Source: G963665185 sp049723905
GTDB taxonomy: Bacteria > Desulfobacterota > Desulfovibrionia > Desulfovibrionales > Desulfovibrionaceae
Assembly (NCBI RefSeq): GCF_049723905.1
Contig: NZ_JBJKFD010000001.1
Span: 3,906,001-3,970,000 of the forward strand
Direction of reading: 5' to 3'
DNA length: 64,000 nucleotides
This document shows, piece after piece, positions 25,913 to 35,561 of the stretch (position 1 is its first letter; every line of letters starts with the position of its first letter). The notes under the pieces were generated by a model that was not told the DNA's origin, did not search any database, and saw only the letters and a program-made list of their open reading frames with translations. The translations under genes were made by a program, and so were the position numbers.

Positions 25913-25953
25913 AAGAGCGCCCCGGACCATATGTCCAGGGCGCTCTTTTTTTG
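25913..25953. terminator. Rho-independent terminator of the dgc operon
   Basis: GAGCGCCC and GGGCGCTC pair, with an inner GGAC/GTCC stem and CATAT loop, followed by seven T. It also faces the end of the RTX 3' fragment. Confidence 0.9.
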
Positions 25954-26010
25954 TGGATGGGAGTAATCAGATAGTCCTCAGGGCGCCGAGGCCCTGTGCA
26001 GAGTCATGCA

Positions 26011-26899
26011 CTATGCCAGTACCAGAGCCTCCGCCACATCGGCGGTAGTGCCGACGATCTGGACGTCGGCGGCAAAGTCGTCGGCTGCTTCCGTGGACAT
26101 GGCGGCAAGCTGCGTGTTCACGGCTGCGGTGCGTACGGTGTCCGCGGACGATGCGGCAGTGGGAATGTAGGCCGCCACCACGTCCGCCAGGTTGTAGACT
26201 GCGCCGTTGGACTGGAAGGCCAGGTATTCCACGGACTGGGTCGTGAACCAATCCTGGATGATAAAGCCGTCCGTGCCGTTGGAGCTGGCAATGATCAGGT
26301 TTGTCCCGTTCTTGCCCACCTGGATCTGGCTTACATCGCTTGCCACGTAGATGTAGTCGTTGCCTTCGTTGGCCTGTTCACGAACCTGATCGGCCTGTAT
26401 TCCCGCGGAAAGAACGTAGATGTCGTTGCCCGCCCCACCAGCCAGCAAGTCGTTCCCGGCTCCGCCCTGCAACTCGTCCTGGCCTTCCTCGCCGAACAGC
26501 GAGTCGTTGCCGGAACCGCCAATGAGCACGTCGTTGCCTGCGCCACCGGCTAAGATGATGCCCTGGTCCGCTGCCCGCATGGTATCGTTGTATGCGGTTC
26601 CGCTGATCTGTTCTACATTGGTTACGGTATCCCCGGCAGCGTCGCCCTGGTTGGCGACCGCACCGGTCAGATCCAGCAGAATTCCGGCAGTGGCAGTATG
26701 GTACGTAAGGACATCATTTCCGTCGCCGCCGTCGATGGAGTCCGCACCTGCGCCGCCGCACAGAATGTCGTTTCCGGCGTCCCCGTACAGCGTGTCGTTG
26801 CCTTCCTCGCCGTAGATGAGGTCGTTTCCGTCGCCGCCGTTTACCGTATCGTTTCCGGTTCCCGCATAGATGGTGTCGTTGCCGGTCTGCCCATAAGTA
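26011..26899 (-). pseudogene. RTX protein gene, 3' half (cut off from its start by an IS element)
   Basis: About 296 codons of an RTX protein without its own start; the reading frame enters directly from insertion sequence copy 1. Seven consecutive calcium-binding nonapeptides come first (GNDTIYAGT, GNDTVNGGD, GNDLIYGEE, GNDTLYGDA...), then a spacer, five more repeats (GGAGNDVLIGGSGNDSLFG...) and a C-terminal segment resembling the haemolysin-type calcium-binding related domain (NLIIASSNGTDGFIIQDWF). RTX C-termini carry the type I secretion signal, so this half held the export determinant. Its 5' half is at 37023-37919 on the same strand, and joining them gives one coherent RTX protein. Confidence 0.85.
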
Positions 26900-28360
26900 G
26901 TCAGGCCTGAAAAACCCGTTTCAGCTTCTACGCCACATTTTCCGCCAGCCGTCGGCTTGAGTCTTTGCCGAGGAGCAGAAACGCCAAGAGCGCAAAAAAC
27001 TCTCCGATTTTCCGCATCCACTTCCTGAAGTTGAACGCCGCTGCGGCCATAAACAAGTTAATGGCGTCGCCGACCGCGCCCTTGAGATAGCTCCGGGCCA
27101 TGCGGTGATCGTGTTTGAGATGGCCGATCACCGGCTCGATAGCCGCCCGACGGCGGAAGCGGAGCCGCGCCATAAGGCGCTGGTACGGTGTGTCCTTCTT
27201 CTTCGGAGGCTTTGGGATGAGGATTTGCGTGTCACCGACCTGATTCAGGCCCCTGTAGCCTCGGTCGCAGATCGCCATGGACGGACAGACCCCGGTGACC
27301 TCCCAACACTGTTCGAGGACATCCGGCAACGTATGGCCGTCGTAGACGTTCTCGTTGAACGACATCGCGCCGACGATGATACCCGTAGTTTTTGTGACCG
27401 CGATGGACGCCTTGCGCCCGAACTCGTACTGCTTGTGCGCTTTACCCTTGGAGATGCAGAGAATATCGGGTTCGTGTAGGCTGTAGACCTTATTCTTGTC
27501 GCTTCGTTTCTGGTCCTTGACCCGCTCGTACAGGTCAAGTCGCTCCTGGTGGCGGCCCAGGGCTTCGCCCGGCAATTTGCGCCGGAGTTCACGGATCAAG
27601 GCACCAGCCATTGTCCGCATCTTCCTCGCCTTTTTGGCCATCTTCATCCGTTTCAGCCGAAGCTTGGGGAGCGTGCGCTTGAAGCTGCGGCGTAGACCGA
27701 CGCCTTCGCTGTCCGCGATCTTACGGCAGCCCTCGATGACTTTGGTCAAAAGCTTCAGGTCGGTAGGAAAGGTTACGTTCTTTTCCTGGACCGTGGTATC
27801 CACCGTGATCTCTCGTTCTTTGGCGTCATCACCGTGCAGTTCCACGGAGACCTCGAAAATCAGTCGTGCCCCGTCCTCGCCAATGCGCTTGCGGAAATAG
27901 ATCAAATCCGTGGGATCGCAAGGCAGCTTCCACTGGAACTCGGTCATACCGCAAAACGCCTGGTAGTAGGGATTTTGCGTCCATGCCTCCACGACCCGTT
28001 CGTCGCTCAGATTCTCCAACTGCTTGAGCAGCATCAGCCCGACCATTAGCCGGGGCGGCTTGGCTGGCCGACCTTGGTCGCTGTAGAGTCCGGCGAACTC
28101 CTCCTCGAATCGCCCCCAGGGAATTCTCCTCGCCAATTGAAGGAGCGGAGCCTTCGGATTGAGCTGGTCCAGAAGGTCTGGGTAAAGGAACGTACCCTGC
28201 GGCTGTTTTTTGGGTTTTGCCCTCATGATTCTCCCGCCATTCGCTGCATCATTTCGACCGGTTTTATACGAATTCACAACGTTCTCTGGTCGAAAATACT
28301 ACATTGTACAAGGAGAATTGTTAATAAAAATCAATCCACTAGAGATATTTCAGGCCCGAC
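26900..28360 (-). mobile_element. IS5-family insertion sequence, copy 1
   Basis: A 1461-bp element bounded by imperfect inverted repeats: left GTCAGGCCTGAAA, right (complement) GTCGGGCCTGAAA, one mismatch in 13. Both ends are flanked by TA, which is either a 2-bp target duplication or the outermost bases of the element. It encodes one DDE transposase on the minus strand. It appears identical in length and sequence to the copy at 35562-37022. Its left end interrupts the RTX 3' half and its right end abuts panD. Confidence 0.92.
26928..28226 (-). CDS. IS5-family transposase, copy 1
   Basis: 432 residues from the ATG at 28226, which follows GGGAGAATC; the open frame reaches back to 28277. An N-terminal DUF772-type region (LARRIPWGRFEEEFAGLYSD, RPPRLMVGLMLLKQLENLSDE-like) precedes the DDE catalytic domain. 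The acidic triad is visible as Asp in ITVDTTVQEKN, Asp in AICDRGYRG and Glu in AIEPVIGHLKHDHRM. No frameshift or stop disrupts it, so it should be active. Confidence 0.95.
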   Translation of the reverse strand: MRAKPKKQPQGTFLYPDLLDQLNPKAPLLQLARRIPWGRFEEEFAGLYSDQGRPAKPPRLMVGLMLLKQLENLSDERVVEAWTQNPYYQAFCGMTEFQWKLPCDPTDLIYFRKRIGEDGARLIFEVSVELHGDDAKEREITVDTTVQEKNVTFPTDLKLLTKVIEGCRKIADSEGVGLRRSFKRTLPKLRLKRMKMAKKARKMRTMAGALIRELRRKLPGEALGRHQERLDLYERVKDQKRSDKNKVYSLHEPDILCISKGKAHKQYEFGRKASIAVTKTTGIIVGAMSFNENVYDGHTLPDVLEQCWEVTGVCPSMAICDRGYRGLNQVGDTQILIPKPPKKKDTPYQRLMARLRFRRRAAIEPVIGHLKHDHRMARSYLKGAVGDAINLFMAAAAFNFRKWMRKIGEFFALLAFLLLGKDSSRRLAENVA

Positions 28361-28763
28361 TAATGAAAAAAGTATACCCTGAGTCGGCGTCCTGCCCCAC
28401 CTCATAAAGAAAGTGATTTTCAATCTCATCAAAAGGTGAAAATGGCAGGACATTGGGAACAATGGTCCACAAATTTTCCGGAGATGCCACATATTCCGTG
28501 GCGCAAACAATGACAGGGTCCCCTTTCTGGCATGTTCGAGCTGCCGCCCCGTTGATTACGCAGCACCGAGAGCCGGGTTCTCCGTATATCACATAGGTGG
28601 ATATTCTATGTCCGCTGTGCTTGTTCCATATGTACACAAATTCCAGTGGAAAAATTCCCGCTTTCCGGCAGATGAGCGGGTCGAGGGTAATAGAGCCGTG
28701 GTAATCAAGCTCGCAACCCGTCACATGAATTCCATGAAGTTTGGCTCGCACTATTTTTATCAT
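28350..28763 (-). CDS. panD: Aspartate 1-decarboxylase, 3' end reaching into the IS
   Basis: 137 residues from the internal Met at 28763. PanD makes beta-alanine for pantothenate and CoA from L-aspartate using a pyruvoyl cofactor formed by self-cleavage. The cleavage site Gly-Ser is present (ELDYHGSITLD), as are the early Lys-Leu-His (RAKLHGIHVT), the Arg and Tyr of GHRISTYVIYGE, and NGAAARTCQKGD. The core is complete, but the last few residues (SRA and stop) come from insertion sequence copy 1, so the native C-terminus is lost or was coincidentally replaced. No other pantothenate genes are nearby, so this is a stray cargo copy. Confidence 0.85.
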   Translation of the reverse strand: MIKIVRAKLHGIHVTGCELDYHGSITLDPLICRKAGIFPLEFVYIWNKHSGHRISTYVIYGEPGSRCCVINGAAARTCQKGDPVIVCATEYVASPENLWTIVPNVLPFSPFDEIENHFLYEVGQDADSGYTFFISRA

Positions 28764-29164
28764 TGGCCGCACCTTTTCTGCAAACAGGATGATGGACATT
28801 TTACACGCAAATCAGACTCCAGCCCGATGGCCTCAGTCAGCATAATGTTTAAGCGGTACAGACTGGTGCCTCTTCAAAAGTGGACGTTAATCAAAAGACA
28901 CAAAAAACACATACTCCCAAATGCTTTTTTTATACCCAGGACGCTCGGATTATAGATATGCCACCCAAAAACGCACCTCCAAATGCCAGGCTATAACATG
29001 TCCCATCCTGAAAGATGGTGCCAACAAAAGGGTCTATTTATGGAGGTGGAGGAGCACAAATGGGAGACAGGGAGGATACAATACGGGCCCAAATTGAGGA
29101 ACAACAAAAAAACAGGATGCCACAGCTCTTTTAAAGAAAGACTGTAACACCCTGTATTTATTGC
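28764..29164. other. Non-coding stretch between panD and the tRNA-Leu fragment
   Basis: About 400 bp with no credible gene. It should contain the panD promoter on the minus strand. Confidence 0.5.
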
Positions 29165-29221
29165 TGGTACCGGGAGAGAGACTCGAACTCTCAAGGGCGT
29201 GAACCCGGCGGATTTTGAGTT
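29165..29221 (-). other. tRNA-Leu 3' fragment, probable attachment site of the integrase
   Basis: Read on the minus strand, the segment runs from the anticodon loop CTCAAAA (anticodon CAA) through the variable arm and T-arm (GAGAGTTCGAGTCTCTC) to TCCCGGTACCA, the 3' part of a tRNA-Leu. The 5' half of the gene is absent: bases above 29221 do not restore the anticodon stem or D-arm. A tyrosine integrase starts 197 bp away, so this is best read as the att copy of an element that uses tRNA-Leu(CAA) as its target. Confidence 0.8.
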
Positions 29222-29417
29222 CTGTTTCGGGTTGTTTTTTCGAGCTTAATCCTGCCGTAACATCTTTAATTCACAGAAAAACTCTCTTTAACCCAGCTTA
29301 TTTGATTTTCCCCATAATTGCCTTAATTTGGGGAACCTTGTGGGGAATAATATGGGGAATAGCTCCCTCCCCTTCCGCCTGAGATGCACCAGCTGAGATA
29401 AGGAGACCGGTCTCGAA

Positions 29418-30560
29418 ATGGCTGCCCGTCAACGACACAAAACCACGTACAAGGGTGTGTTCTTCATCAACGGAAAAGATCCTGCCACGGGAAATACCGA
29501 CCGAATCTATTATATCCGGTACTACAAGAACAGAAAGCTCGTCGAGGAAAAAGCCGGACGCCAACTCCGGGACCGCATGACGCCAGCCAAAGCCCATCGG
29601 TTACGGGTTCTGCGCATTGAGGGAAGGCTTGATTCCAATGAGGAACGGCGTGAAAAGGTCCGGGCCGAGCGTAACAAAATGACCATCGCCCGAATCTGGG
29701 AAGCGTTTTATGACGCCAAGCAGGAAAACAAGAGTATACGGGACGACCGCAACCGTTGGCGGAAATACCTTTTAAAGAACTTTGGCAACAGAATGCCGGA
29801 AGACCTGGTCACCACAGATGCGGACAGACTCCGGCGCAAGCTTCAGGATCTGGGCCTTGCCCCCGCAACCGTGCGGCAGGGGCTTGTCCTGCTCAAACGC
29901 ATCATCAATTTCGGGGCCAAACGCGGTCTGTGTCCGCCCATCAATCCGGGCCAACTATATTTTGAAATGCCTCGGATCAACAACATCAAAACCGAAGACC
30001 TCAGCCCCAAGCAGCTTGCCGCTCTGTTGGACGCCATAGACGCCAGCCCTCATCGCACCGCAGCCAACGTCATGCGTGTGGCGTTGTATACAGGCATGCG
30101 CAAGAATGAAATTTTCAAATTGAAATGGAGACATGTGGACTTTGAACGCGGCTTTATCCTGCTCAAGGACCCCAAGGGGGGAATCGACCAACGCATTCCC
30201 ATGAACAATGCCGTCCGAGACGTTCTGGAGAACCATCCCCGTAAACAAAGCGAATACGTCTTCCCAGGGCGAGACAACGGTCCCACAAGAGACCTGCGCA
30301 TTCCCCTGCGCCGCATTTGCGACAATGCCGGACTCCCCGAAGACTTCCGCCCCATGCATGGTCTTCGGCATGTCTTCGCTTCGACACTGGCCAGCTCGGG
30401 CCAAGTGGACATGTACACGCTGCAACGGCTCCTTACCCACAAAACACCATCCATGGTCCAGCGATACGCCCATCTGCGAGATGACGCCCTTATGCGCGCC
30501 AGCGAGGTGGCCCAGGATGCATACCGCAAGATGACCCGACGCGCCGGGGAACGAAGGTAG
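29418..30560 (+). CDS. Tyrosine-type site-specific integrase
   Basis: 380 residues. An N-terminal AP2-like, arm-binding segment (residues 1-60, TYKGVFFINGKDP...YYIRYYKNRKL) is followed by a SAM-like core-binding domain (80-170) and the catalytic domain. Active-site residues are present: Arg in YTGMRKNEIFKLKW, Lys in LKDPKGG, His and Arg in MHGLRHVFAS, the second His in LLTHKTPS and the Tyr nucleophile in VQRYAHL. It reads away from the tRNA-Leu fragment, the common arrangement of integrative islands. The rest of that island beyond rhuM is not recognisable inside the window. Confidence 0.93.
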   Translation: MAARQRHKTTYKGVFFINGKDPATGNTDRIYYIRYYKNRKLVEEKAGRQLRDRMTPAKAHRLRVLRIEGRLDSNEERREKVRAERNKMTIARIWEAFYDAKQENKSIRDDRNRWRKYLLKNFGNRMPEDLVTTDADRLRRKLQDLGLAPATVRQGLVLLKRIINFGAKRGLCPPINPGQLYFEMPRINNIKTEDLSPKQLAALLDAIDASPHRTAANVMRVALYTGMRKNEIFKLKWRHVDFERGFILLKDPKGGIDQRIPMNNAVRDVLENHPRKQSEYVFPGRDNGPTRDLRIPLRRICDNAGLPEDFRPMHGLRHVFASTLASSGQVDMYTLQRLLTHKTPSMVQRYAHLRDDALMRASEVAQDAYRKMTRRAGERR

Positions 30561-30675
30561 ACACCGGGCCGAAAATTGAAGAATTTACTTTGCGGAACGG
30601 AAGCGCACGCAGACATTGCCTGAAAACTGATTTTCAATTCGCCTAGCAAAAACGAGACTGGGAGGTTGGCCGGAT

Positions 30676-31698
30676 ATGGACAAAGAAAAAGGCTTAACGC
30701 CACTGGATGAAACAACAGAATTTCTTCTCTACACTGCGCCGGGCGGCAAGGTGAAGGTGGAAGTCTTTGTCCGGAATGAGAACATCTGGCTTCCCCAAAA
30801 AAGGATTGCCGAACTTTTTGGCGTCGGCGTTCCTGCGATATCCAAGCACCTGAACAATATTTTTGCATCGGGAGAGCTGGATGAGAACTCAGTTGTTTCC
30901 ATTTTGGAAACAACTGCCGCAGATGGTAAGAATTACAAGACAAAATTTTTCAACCTGGATGCCATCATATCCGTCGGCTACCGGGTAAGCTCCTCCAAAG
31001 CCACCCAGTTCAGAATATGGGCGACAAGCAAACTCAAGGAACTGCTCATCAAGGGATTCACCCTCGATGACGAGCGAATGAAAAACGGACGTTTTTTCGG
31101 AAAAGACTACTTCCGCGAGCTGCTTGAACGTGTCCGTTCCATCCGGGCAAGCGAGCGACGCATCTACCAGCAAATTACGGATATCTTCGCCGAATGCAGT
31201 ATTGACTACGACCCGAGTTCCGAGACCACCAGAAATTTCTATGCCCATGTGCAGGACAAATTCCATTTCGCCATTACGGGCAAGACAGCCTCGGAGATCA
31301 TCCATGACCGATCCGATGCCAACAAGCCCTTCATGGGGCTGACCACTTATAAAAATGCACCCGACGACAGGGTGCTTAAATCCGATGTCGTGATAGGCAA
31401 GAACTATCTGTCCGAAAACGAAATCAGACGGCTTGAGCGTACGGTGTCCGGCTTCTTCGACTATATCGAAAACATCATTGAACAAAGGACCACGTTTACC
31501 ATGGAAGCCTTTGCCACCAGCGTGAACAAATTCCTGGAGTTCAATGAATACAAAGTGCTTGATGGATTCGGCTCAATATCCAGAAAGCGGGCAGAGCAAA
31601 AGGCCTTTGCGGAATATGAAAAATTCAACAAAACGCAAAAGATAGAATCGGACTTCGACCGGCAAGTGAAAAGGATTTGGGGAAAGCGGAAGGAGTAG
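30676..31698 (+). CDS. rhuM: RhuM-family (virulence RhuM) protein
   Basis: 340 residues. The N-terminal half is a winged or KilA-N-like DNA-binding module typical of RhuM: VRNENIWLPQKRIAELFGVGVPAISKHLNNIF, LDAIISVGYRVSSSKATQFRIWAT. The C-terminal half (about 130-330) is helical with FGKDYFRELLERVRSIRASERRIYQQITDIFAECS and HVQDKFHFAITGKTASEII. RhuM genes are common on islands near integrases and restriction systems; the molecular role is not established. It lies 116 bp after the integrase and is probably part of the same island. Confidence 0.88.
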   Translation: MDKEKGLTPLDETTEFLLYTAPGGKVKVEVFVRNENIWLPQKRIAELFGVGVPAISKHLNNIFASGELDENSVVSILETTAADGKNYKTKFFNLDAIISVGYRVSSSKATQFRIWATSKLKELLIKGFTLDDERMKNGRFFGKDYFRELLERVRSIRASERRIYQQITDIFAECSIDYDPSSETTRNFYAHVQDKFHFAITGKTASEIIHDRSDANKPFMGLTTYKNAPDDRVLKSDVVIGKNYLSENEIRRLERTVSGFFDYIENIIEQRTTFTMEAFATSVNKFLEFNEYKVLDGFGSISRKRAEQKAFAEYEKFNKTQKIESDFDRQVKRIWGKRKE

Positions 31699-32198
31699 GT
31701 GGAAGGAACAGAAATATCCTGCGTAGTTTTAAGATATTCCTCTTACACACTTTCAAACACTTCTACAGAATTTTTTTAAACCGACACCTGCTTGTTGCTT
31801 TAAAAAAAAAAAGGACTAAAACAGCTCATGCAAAAGTGGCCCAGTGGGGCCGTTAAAACCACGTCTGAGCTTGTCAGAATGCACGTAAACAATTCTTTGA
31901 CTCAAGGCTATATTAAAGGATGGTTGATTTTCTTAGGCCAAGGGGCTTGTGCAATTGCTCCTGACTGCTTGCGTTCTTTTTGGGCGTCCCCAAGGGAATT
32001 TGCCTCCCCCTGTTGCCGGCATTAGAGAGCATGAACTACTTCAAATAGTTTAAGCATGTTGGGTTGTTATCTTATTTTAGAGGTGTCCAGCGCTCCAGAG
32101 ATTACACAGGTTTTGTGTCCAGATTTGTGCCCAATGTCCATTTTTTATACGGGGCTTGCCCATCGTTGGCACATCGTAGGCGGCAGGAAAAGCGATTT
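31699..32198. other. AT-rich intergenic region
   Basis: Holds no supported gene. A 12-base A run lies near 31802. The 65-codon plus-strand frame at 31828 has no ribosome site. Composition drops to the AT-rich level of the next gene. Confidence 0.5.
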
Positions 32199-35100
32199 TT
32201 ATCGCGCGTAGAGTACGTTGTCGATAATTTCTGCGACCTGATCATCTGAAAAGTCATGTTCCCGTAGGAGCTTGCCGTACTCCTTGAGGGCTTGGGCAGC
32301 CTTCGCCGGTTTATTAAGCAATGTTAGCAAGGTGTACTTTTCTCGCAGTAAGGAGTCGTCCAATGGTTCAAGGTCCAAAGCTTGTTCAATAATGTCCAGA
32401 GCCTTCGGGCAATCGTTGCAACGTTTTAGCAGCATGGCCCACTGCAGAAGCGTTTCTGGCAGCCATTCCAAGGTGTTGTCGCCGAGTGATTTGGAAAATT
32501 TTGGAGTCAGGAAAGAGGGGCCCAGCCAATGAGCCATTTCAATAAATTTAGTATGTGCTTCCCAGAATCTCTCGACGGTAAATAAAGACTGCCCTTGTTT
32601 CCCCAGTTCCACTGCTTTTTGTTCGTGGGTCACGCAATGTGGGAGGGACAGTGTCTTTTGTTGAGTCACAACATGATGCTTGGCCATTTTTTTGCCGAAC
32701 ATTTTTGAAAAATCTGCACGTGCCCTTGAAAGCATAGCGTCAAAACGCCCTTCCGTTTCGTCGTCATCATCGTTCGGCCAAAGACTTGTACGAATTTTTG
32801 AAGTGGTGAGTTTCATGGCGGGAGAATCCGCAACGAGAGCCAAAATTCTTTTTAGGCGACCGGGAATCTTTTCGGCTGAAAATTCTTTGTCCCCCATGCG
32901 AAGCCGCATCGGCCCAATGTTATCAATATGCAACAGGGGGATAACTGTCCCATCATCCAGGATGTCGCATTCGAGCCGTTCGCGACTAAGCAGACGAGCC
33001 GTTTTCTCATGCAATTTATTTTTTACGGCAAAGGGAAGCACTACCTCCATAATCTTCGGAGACAGGCCGAAAGAATGTAAATTTTCAAATCGCTCCATCA
33101 ACTGTAGAAAACTCGAAACGTCTTCCTTGGCACGCCGGGTATCCTCCTGGCGTATGCGCATAAATGCTCGGTAAGCATAGGCAGTTGGTGTATGGTAGAT
33201 GGCTGGAGACCGTAATACCTTGTTAAAAATTCTTTCAGCTTTGCTCGTTTCGTCTGCCAACACCAGAGCGCAGGCTGTGAGCATATGGGTAAGGTGAATG
33301 AAGTATCCCCCACCGTTATGGGCCCGGCTACGCAATGCCTGATGCATTGCTGACTTCATTTGAGGGAAATTACCGAGGTGGGCATTGGCCAACATTTCAT
33401 AGTGGCAGAATTGGGAGAGTATATGCGGTGTGTTTGCTTGCTGCTCTTTCTTTTTTCTTTGGAGCATAGAAAGAATTTGTTCGTACTCGCCTTTGCTGAG
33501 ATAAAGGTCCGCGTCCCATATCGCAAAGAATGACTCAAAATATGTATTTCTGATAAGAGGTGCAAACAAAAGAAACGACGCCTCTTTTACTTTCTCATAA
33601 GCAACAAATGCACCACTCATCAGTACAAAATTTGCCTGAACAAAATATAGGGAAAATCGTGTGACAATACTTGTGACAGGATTATTTGCATTTGGGAAAA
33701 CAAGAGAGATTTTCTTTAACCCGGCGTTTATGTTTCCATCAACACCATCAATAAGTATTCCAGGAAGAAAAAGATGCGTGTCGATATGCTTTGTTGATGG
33801 ACTTGATATATAGTGACTTAAATTTAAATAGTATTTTGCCTTATTGATGTCTTTTTCTTGGTATACAGCTCCTAGTATCAAGGCCTGACAGACCTTTGCA
33901 GTCATTTGTGGTGAAATGACATCTTGTATTTCCTTAAAATAAGAAACTGCTTGTTTTATGAATATGGATATATTTTTAAAATTCGGATTATGCATTACAT
34001 TGTATACTATATAAAAAGAGAGTGCTGCGAGTTCGCCGTTTCTGTCCTCTTTCTTACTAAATTTTTCAAGAGCTTTAAGTATGTATTGTATCCCCTCTTC
34101 TTTGTAAGAAGAAATCATTATGGCGCCAATTGAATAGGCAATCCATGGATAGTCAAGTTGTATTTGGGGTGGGATCTCCATAAGCTCTTTTGAAAGAGGT
34201 TCATGATACCAAAGAAGAGGAGACATCTCTGCATATTTTTGCAGCGCATCATCAATGGCATCCCAAGCCTCCGCACGGCGGTAGCATGTAAGGGCTAGCT
34301 CTATATGGCCGAGTTCAAACAGCCATGTTCCCGCACCAACGAGAAAATTTTTGGTGGCATTTGAAGAAGTAAATTTTTTTAATTCTTTTCTGATATAGTC
34401 CTGGAAAAAATGATGTAACCGAAAAACAACCTGTCTCCCCTCTTTTCTTTCGTATACAAACATTTGGTCTTCGGCCAATTCCTTCAGCCAGGGAAGGCCT
34501 TTCGTCATTCCAAGATCCTGAATCAGAGGGGTGGGAAGGTCATTGAGCAAAGAAAATAGGTAGACGATTTCTTTTTCTTCATCCTTGAGTCCAGAAATCA
34601 GATCGGAAAAATAGGACGCTAAAAGTTCTGGTTGATCTTGTCCTCCACCACCGGCGGAAATCCAATTTCGTAAAAGTGTGAGACCTGTGACCCATCCCTC
34701 AGTCATATCCATCAATCTGTTCAGCTGTGTCTGTTCTATCGGGATGCCCCATTTCTCCAGATAAAGTAACGCCGCTTCTTCCCTGCTGAAGGCAAGCAAT
34801 TCGTTGTCAACTTGTATTACTTCCGAATTTCGGAACAGAGGGGCGTTGTTGAGTGTCAGCGTTTTGCGGGAAACAACGGCATAGGTGACGAAATCGGGAG
34901 TTGCATCAACAATCCCGCGTAAGAGCTGAAGGCTTTCCGGTGAACCATCCAGTAGGTGGGTGTCATCAAAAACTAAGGTAATTGGGGAGTGCTGTGATTC
35001 AAGGTAAGATTTGATGATCTGCGGAACAAAGAGCACAAGTTCCACTGAAGAAATAGTCTCCAATACTAAAATGTCGGACAGAGCGGAGTGGGGGCTAGAT

Positions 35101-35324
35101 TGATAAGTTATTGCTTGGAATATTTTTTTTGCAAGTACATGCGGTGAGTCGTTTTCTGTGCAAGTCACCCATGCAAAGGGATGAGCCGAATTTTCCTCAA
35201 ATTGCCTGATCAGTATTGTTTTTCCCTGTCCTGCCTGCGCCTGAACCAGCAAAACCTTGTGTTTTGTCTGAAATACTAAACGGCAATCTTCAATAATTTT
35301 GGTGCGATATATTTCTTTTTTCAA
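32199..35324 (-). CDS. STAND-type (MalT-like) ATPase regulator with C-terminal winged-helix/BTAD-like region
   Basis: About 1041 residues. It starts at a TTG at 35324 preceded by AAAAGGAAAA; an alternative TTG at 35348 lacks a ribosome site. Residues 20-260 are a STAND NTPase: Walker A VQAQAGQGKTILIRQF, Walker B ITLVFDDTHLL, then the MalT-like winged helix (FSREEAALLYLEKWGI, TEGWVTGLTLLRNWI). The middle 350-770 is TPR-like superhelix. Near 820-900 a domain resembling OmpR/SARP DNA binding appears (MRLRMGDKEFSAEKIPGRLKRILAL, KIRTSLWPNDDDDETEGRFDAMLSRARADF), followed by BTAD-like TPRs. It is therefore a signal-responsive transcription factor, AT-rich and probably acquired. The 5' region (35325-35561) holds no gene. 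Confidence 0.8.
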   Translation of the reverse strand: MKKEIYRTKIIEDCRLVFQTKHKVLLVQAQAGQGKTILIRQFEENSAHPFAWVTCTENDSPHVLAKKIFQAITYQSSPHSALSDILVLETISSVELVLFVPQIIKSYLESQHSPITLVFDDTHLLDGSPESLQLLRGIVDATPDFVTYAVVSRKTLTLNNAPLFRNSEVIQVDNELLAFSREEAALLYLEKWGIPIEQTQLNRLMDMTEGWVTGLTLLRNWISAGGGGQDQPELLASYFSDLISGLKDEEKEIVYLFSLLNDLPTPLIQDLGMTKGLPWLKELAEDQMFVYERKEGRQVVFRLHHFFQDYIRKELKKFTSSNATKNFLVGAGTWLFELGHIELALTCYRRAEAWDAIDDALQKYAEMSPLLWYHEPLSKELMEIPPQIQLDYPWIAYSIGAIMISSYKEEGIQYILKALEKFSKKEDRNGELAALSFYIVYNVMHNPNFKNISIFIKQAVSYFKEIQDVISPQMTAKVCQALILGAVYQEKDINKAKYYLNLSHYISSPSTKHIDTHLFLPGILIDGVDGNINAGLKKISLVFPNANNPVTSIVTRFSLYFVQANFVLMSGAFVAYEKVKEASFLLFAPLIRNTYFESFFAIWDADLYLSKGEYEQILSMLQRKKKEQQANTPHILSQFCHYEMLANAHLGNFPQMKSAMHQALRSRAHNGGGYFIHLTHMLTACALVLADETSKAERIFNKVLRSPAIYHTPTAYAYRAFMRIRQEDTRRAKEDVSSFLQLMERFENLHSFGLSPKIMEVVLPFAVKNKLHEKTARLLSRERLECDILDDGTVIPLLHIDNIGPMRLRMGDKEFSAEKIPGRLKRILALVADSPAMKLTTSKIRTSLWPNDDDDETEGRFDAMLSRARADFSKMFGKKMAKHHVVTQQKTLSLPHCVTHEQKAVELGKQGQSLFTVERFWEAHTKFIEMAHWLGPSFLTPKFSKSLGDNTLEWLPETLLQWAMLLKRCNDCPKALDIIEQALDLEPLDDSLLREKYTLLTLLNKPAKAAQALKEYGKLLREHDFSDDQVAEIIDNVLYAR

Positions 35325-35561
35325 TGCTATTTTTCCTTTTGATCCCAAATGTGGCTTTGCTTCTTTGCGTAGTGTGGACTGAAGGTTGGAGCGTTGCGCT
35401 ATTATTACTACATATTCTCATGCAATTATTGACCGCAGGAAAGGTAAATCAATAAGATCCTTTGGAATCTAAAAGTAAGAAGTTTGTAAGGTTATTTCAA
35501 TACACTTTTTAAGCAGTATTAAATTTTTTTATTGTCTTTTTTTATCAATTTTCAATAGTTA

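Noticed and set aside
31828..32025. 65-codon frame between rhuM and the STAND regulator
   Set aside because: No ribosome site and no resemblance to known proteins; the region is AT-rich intergenic.
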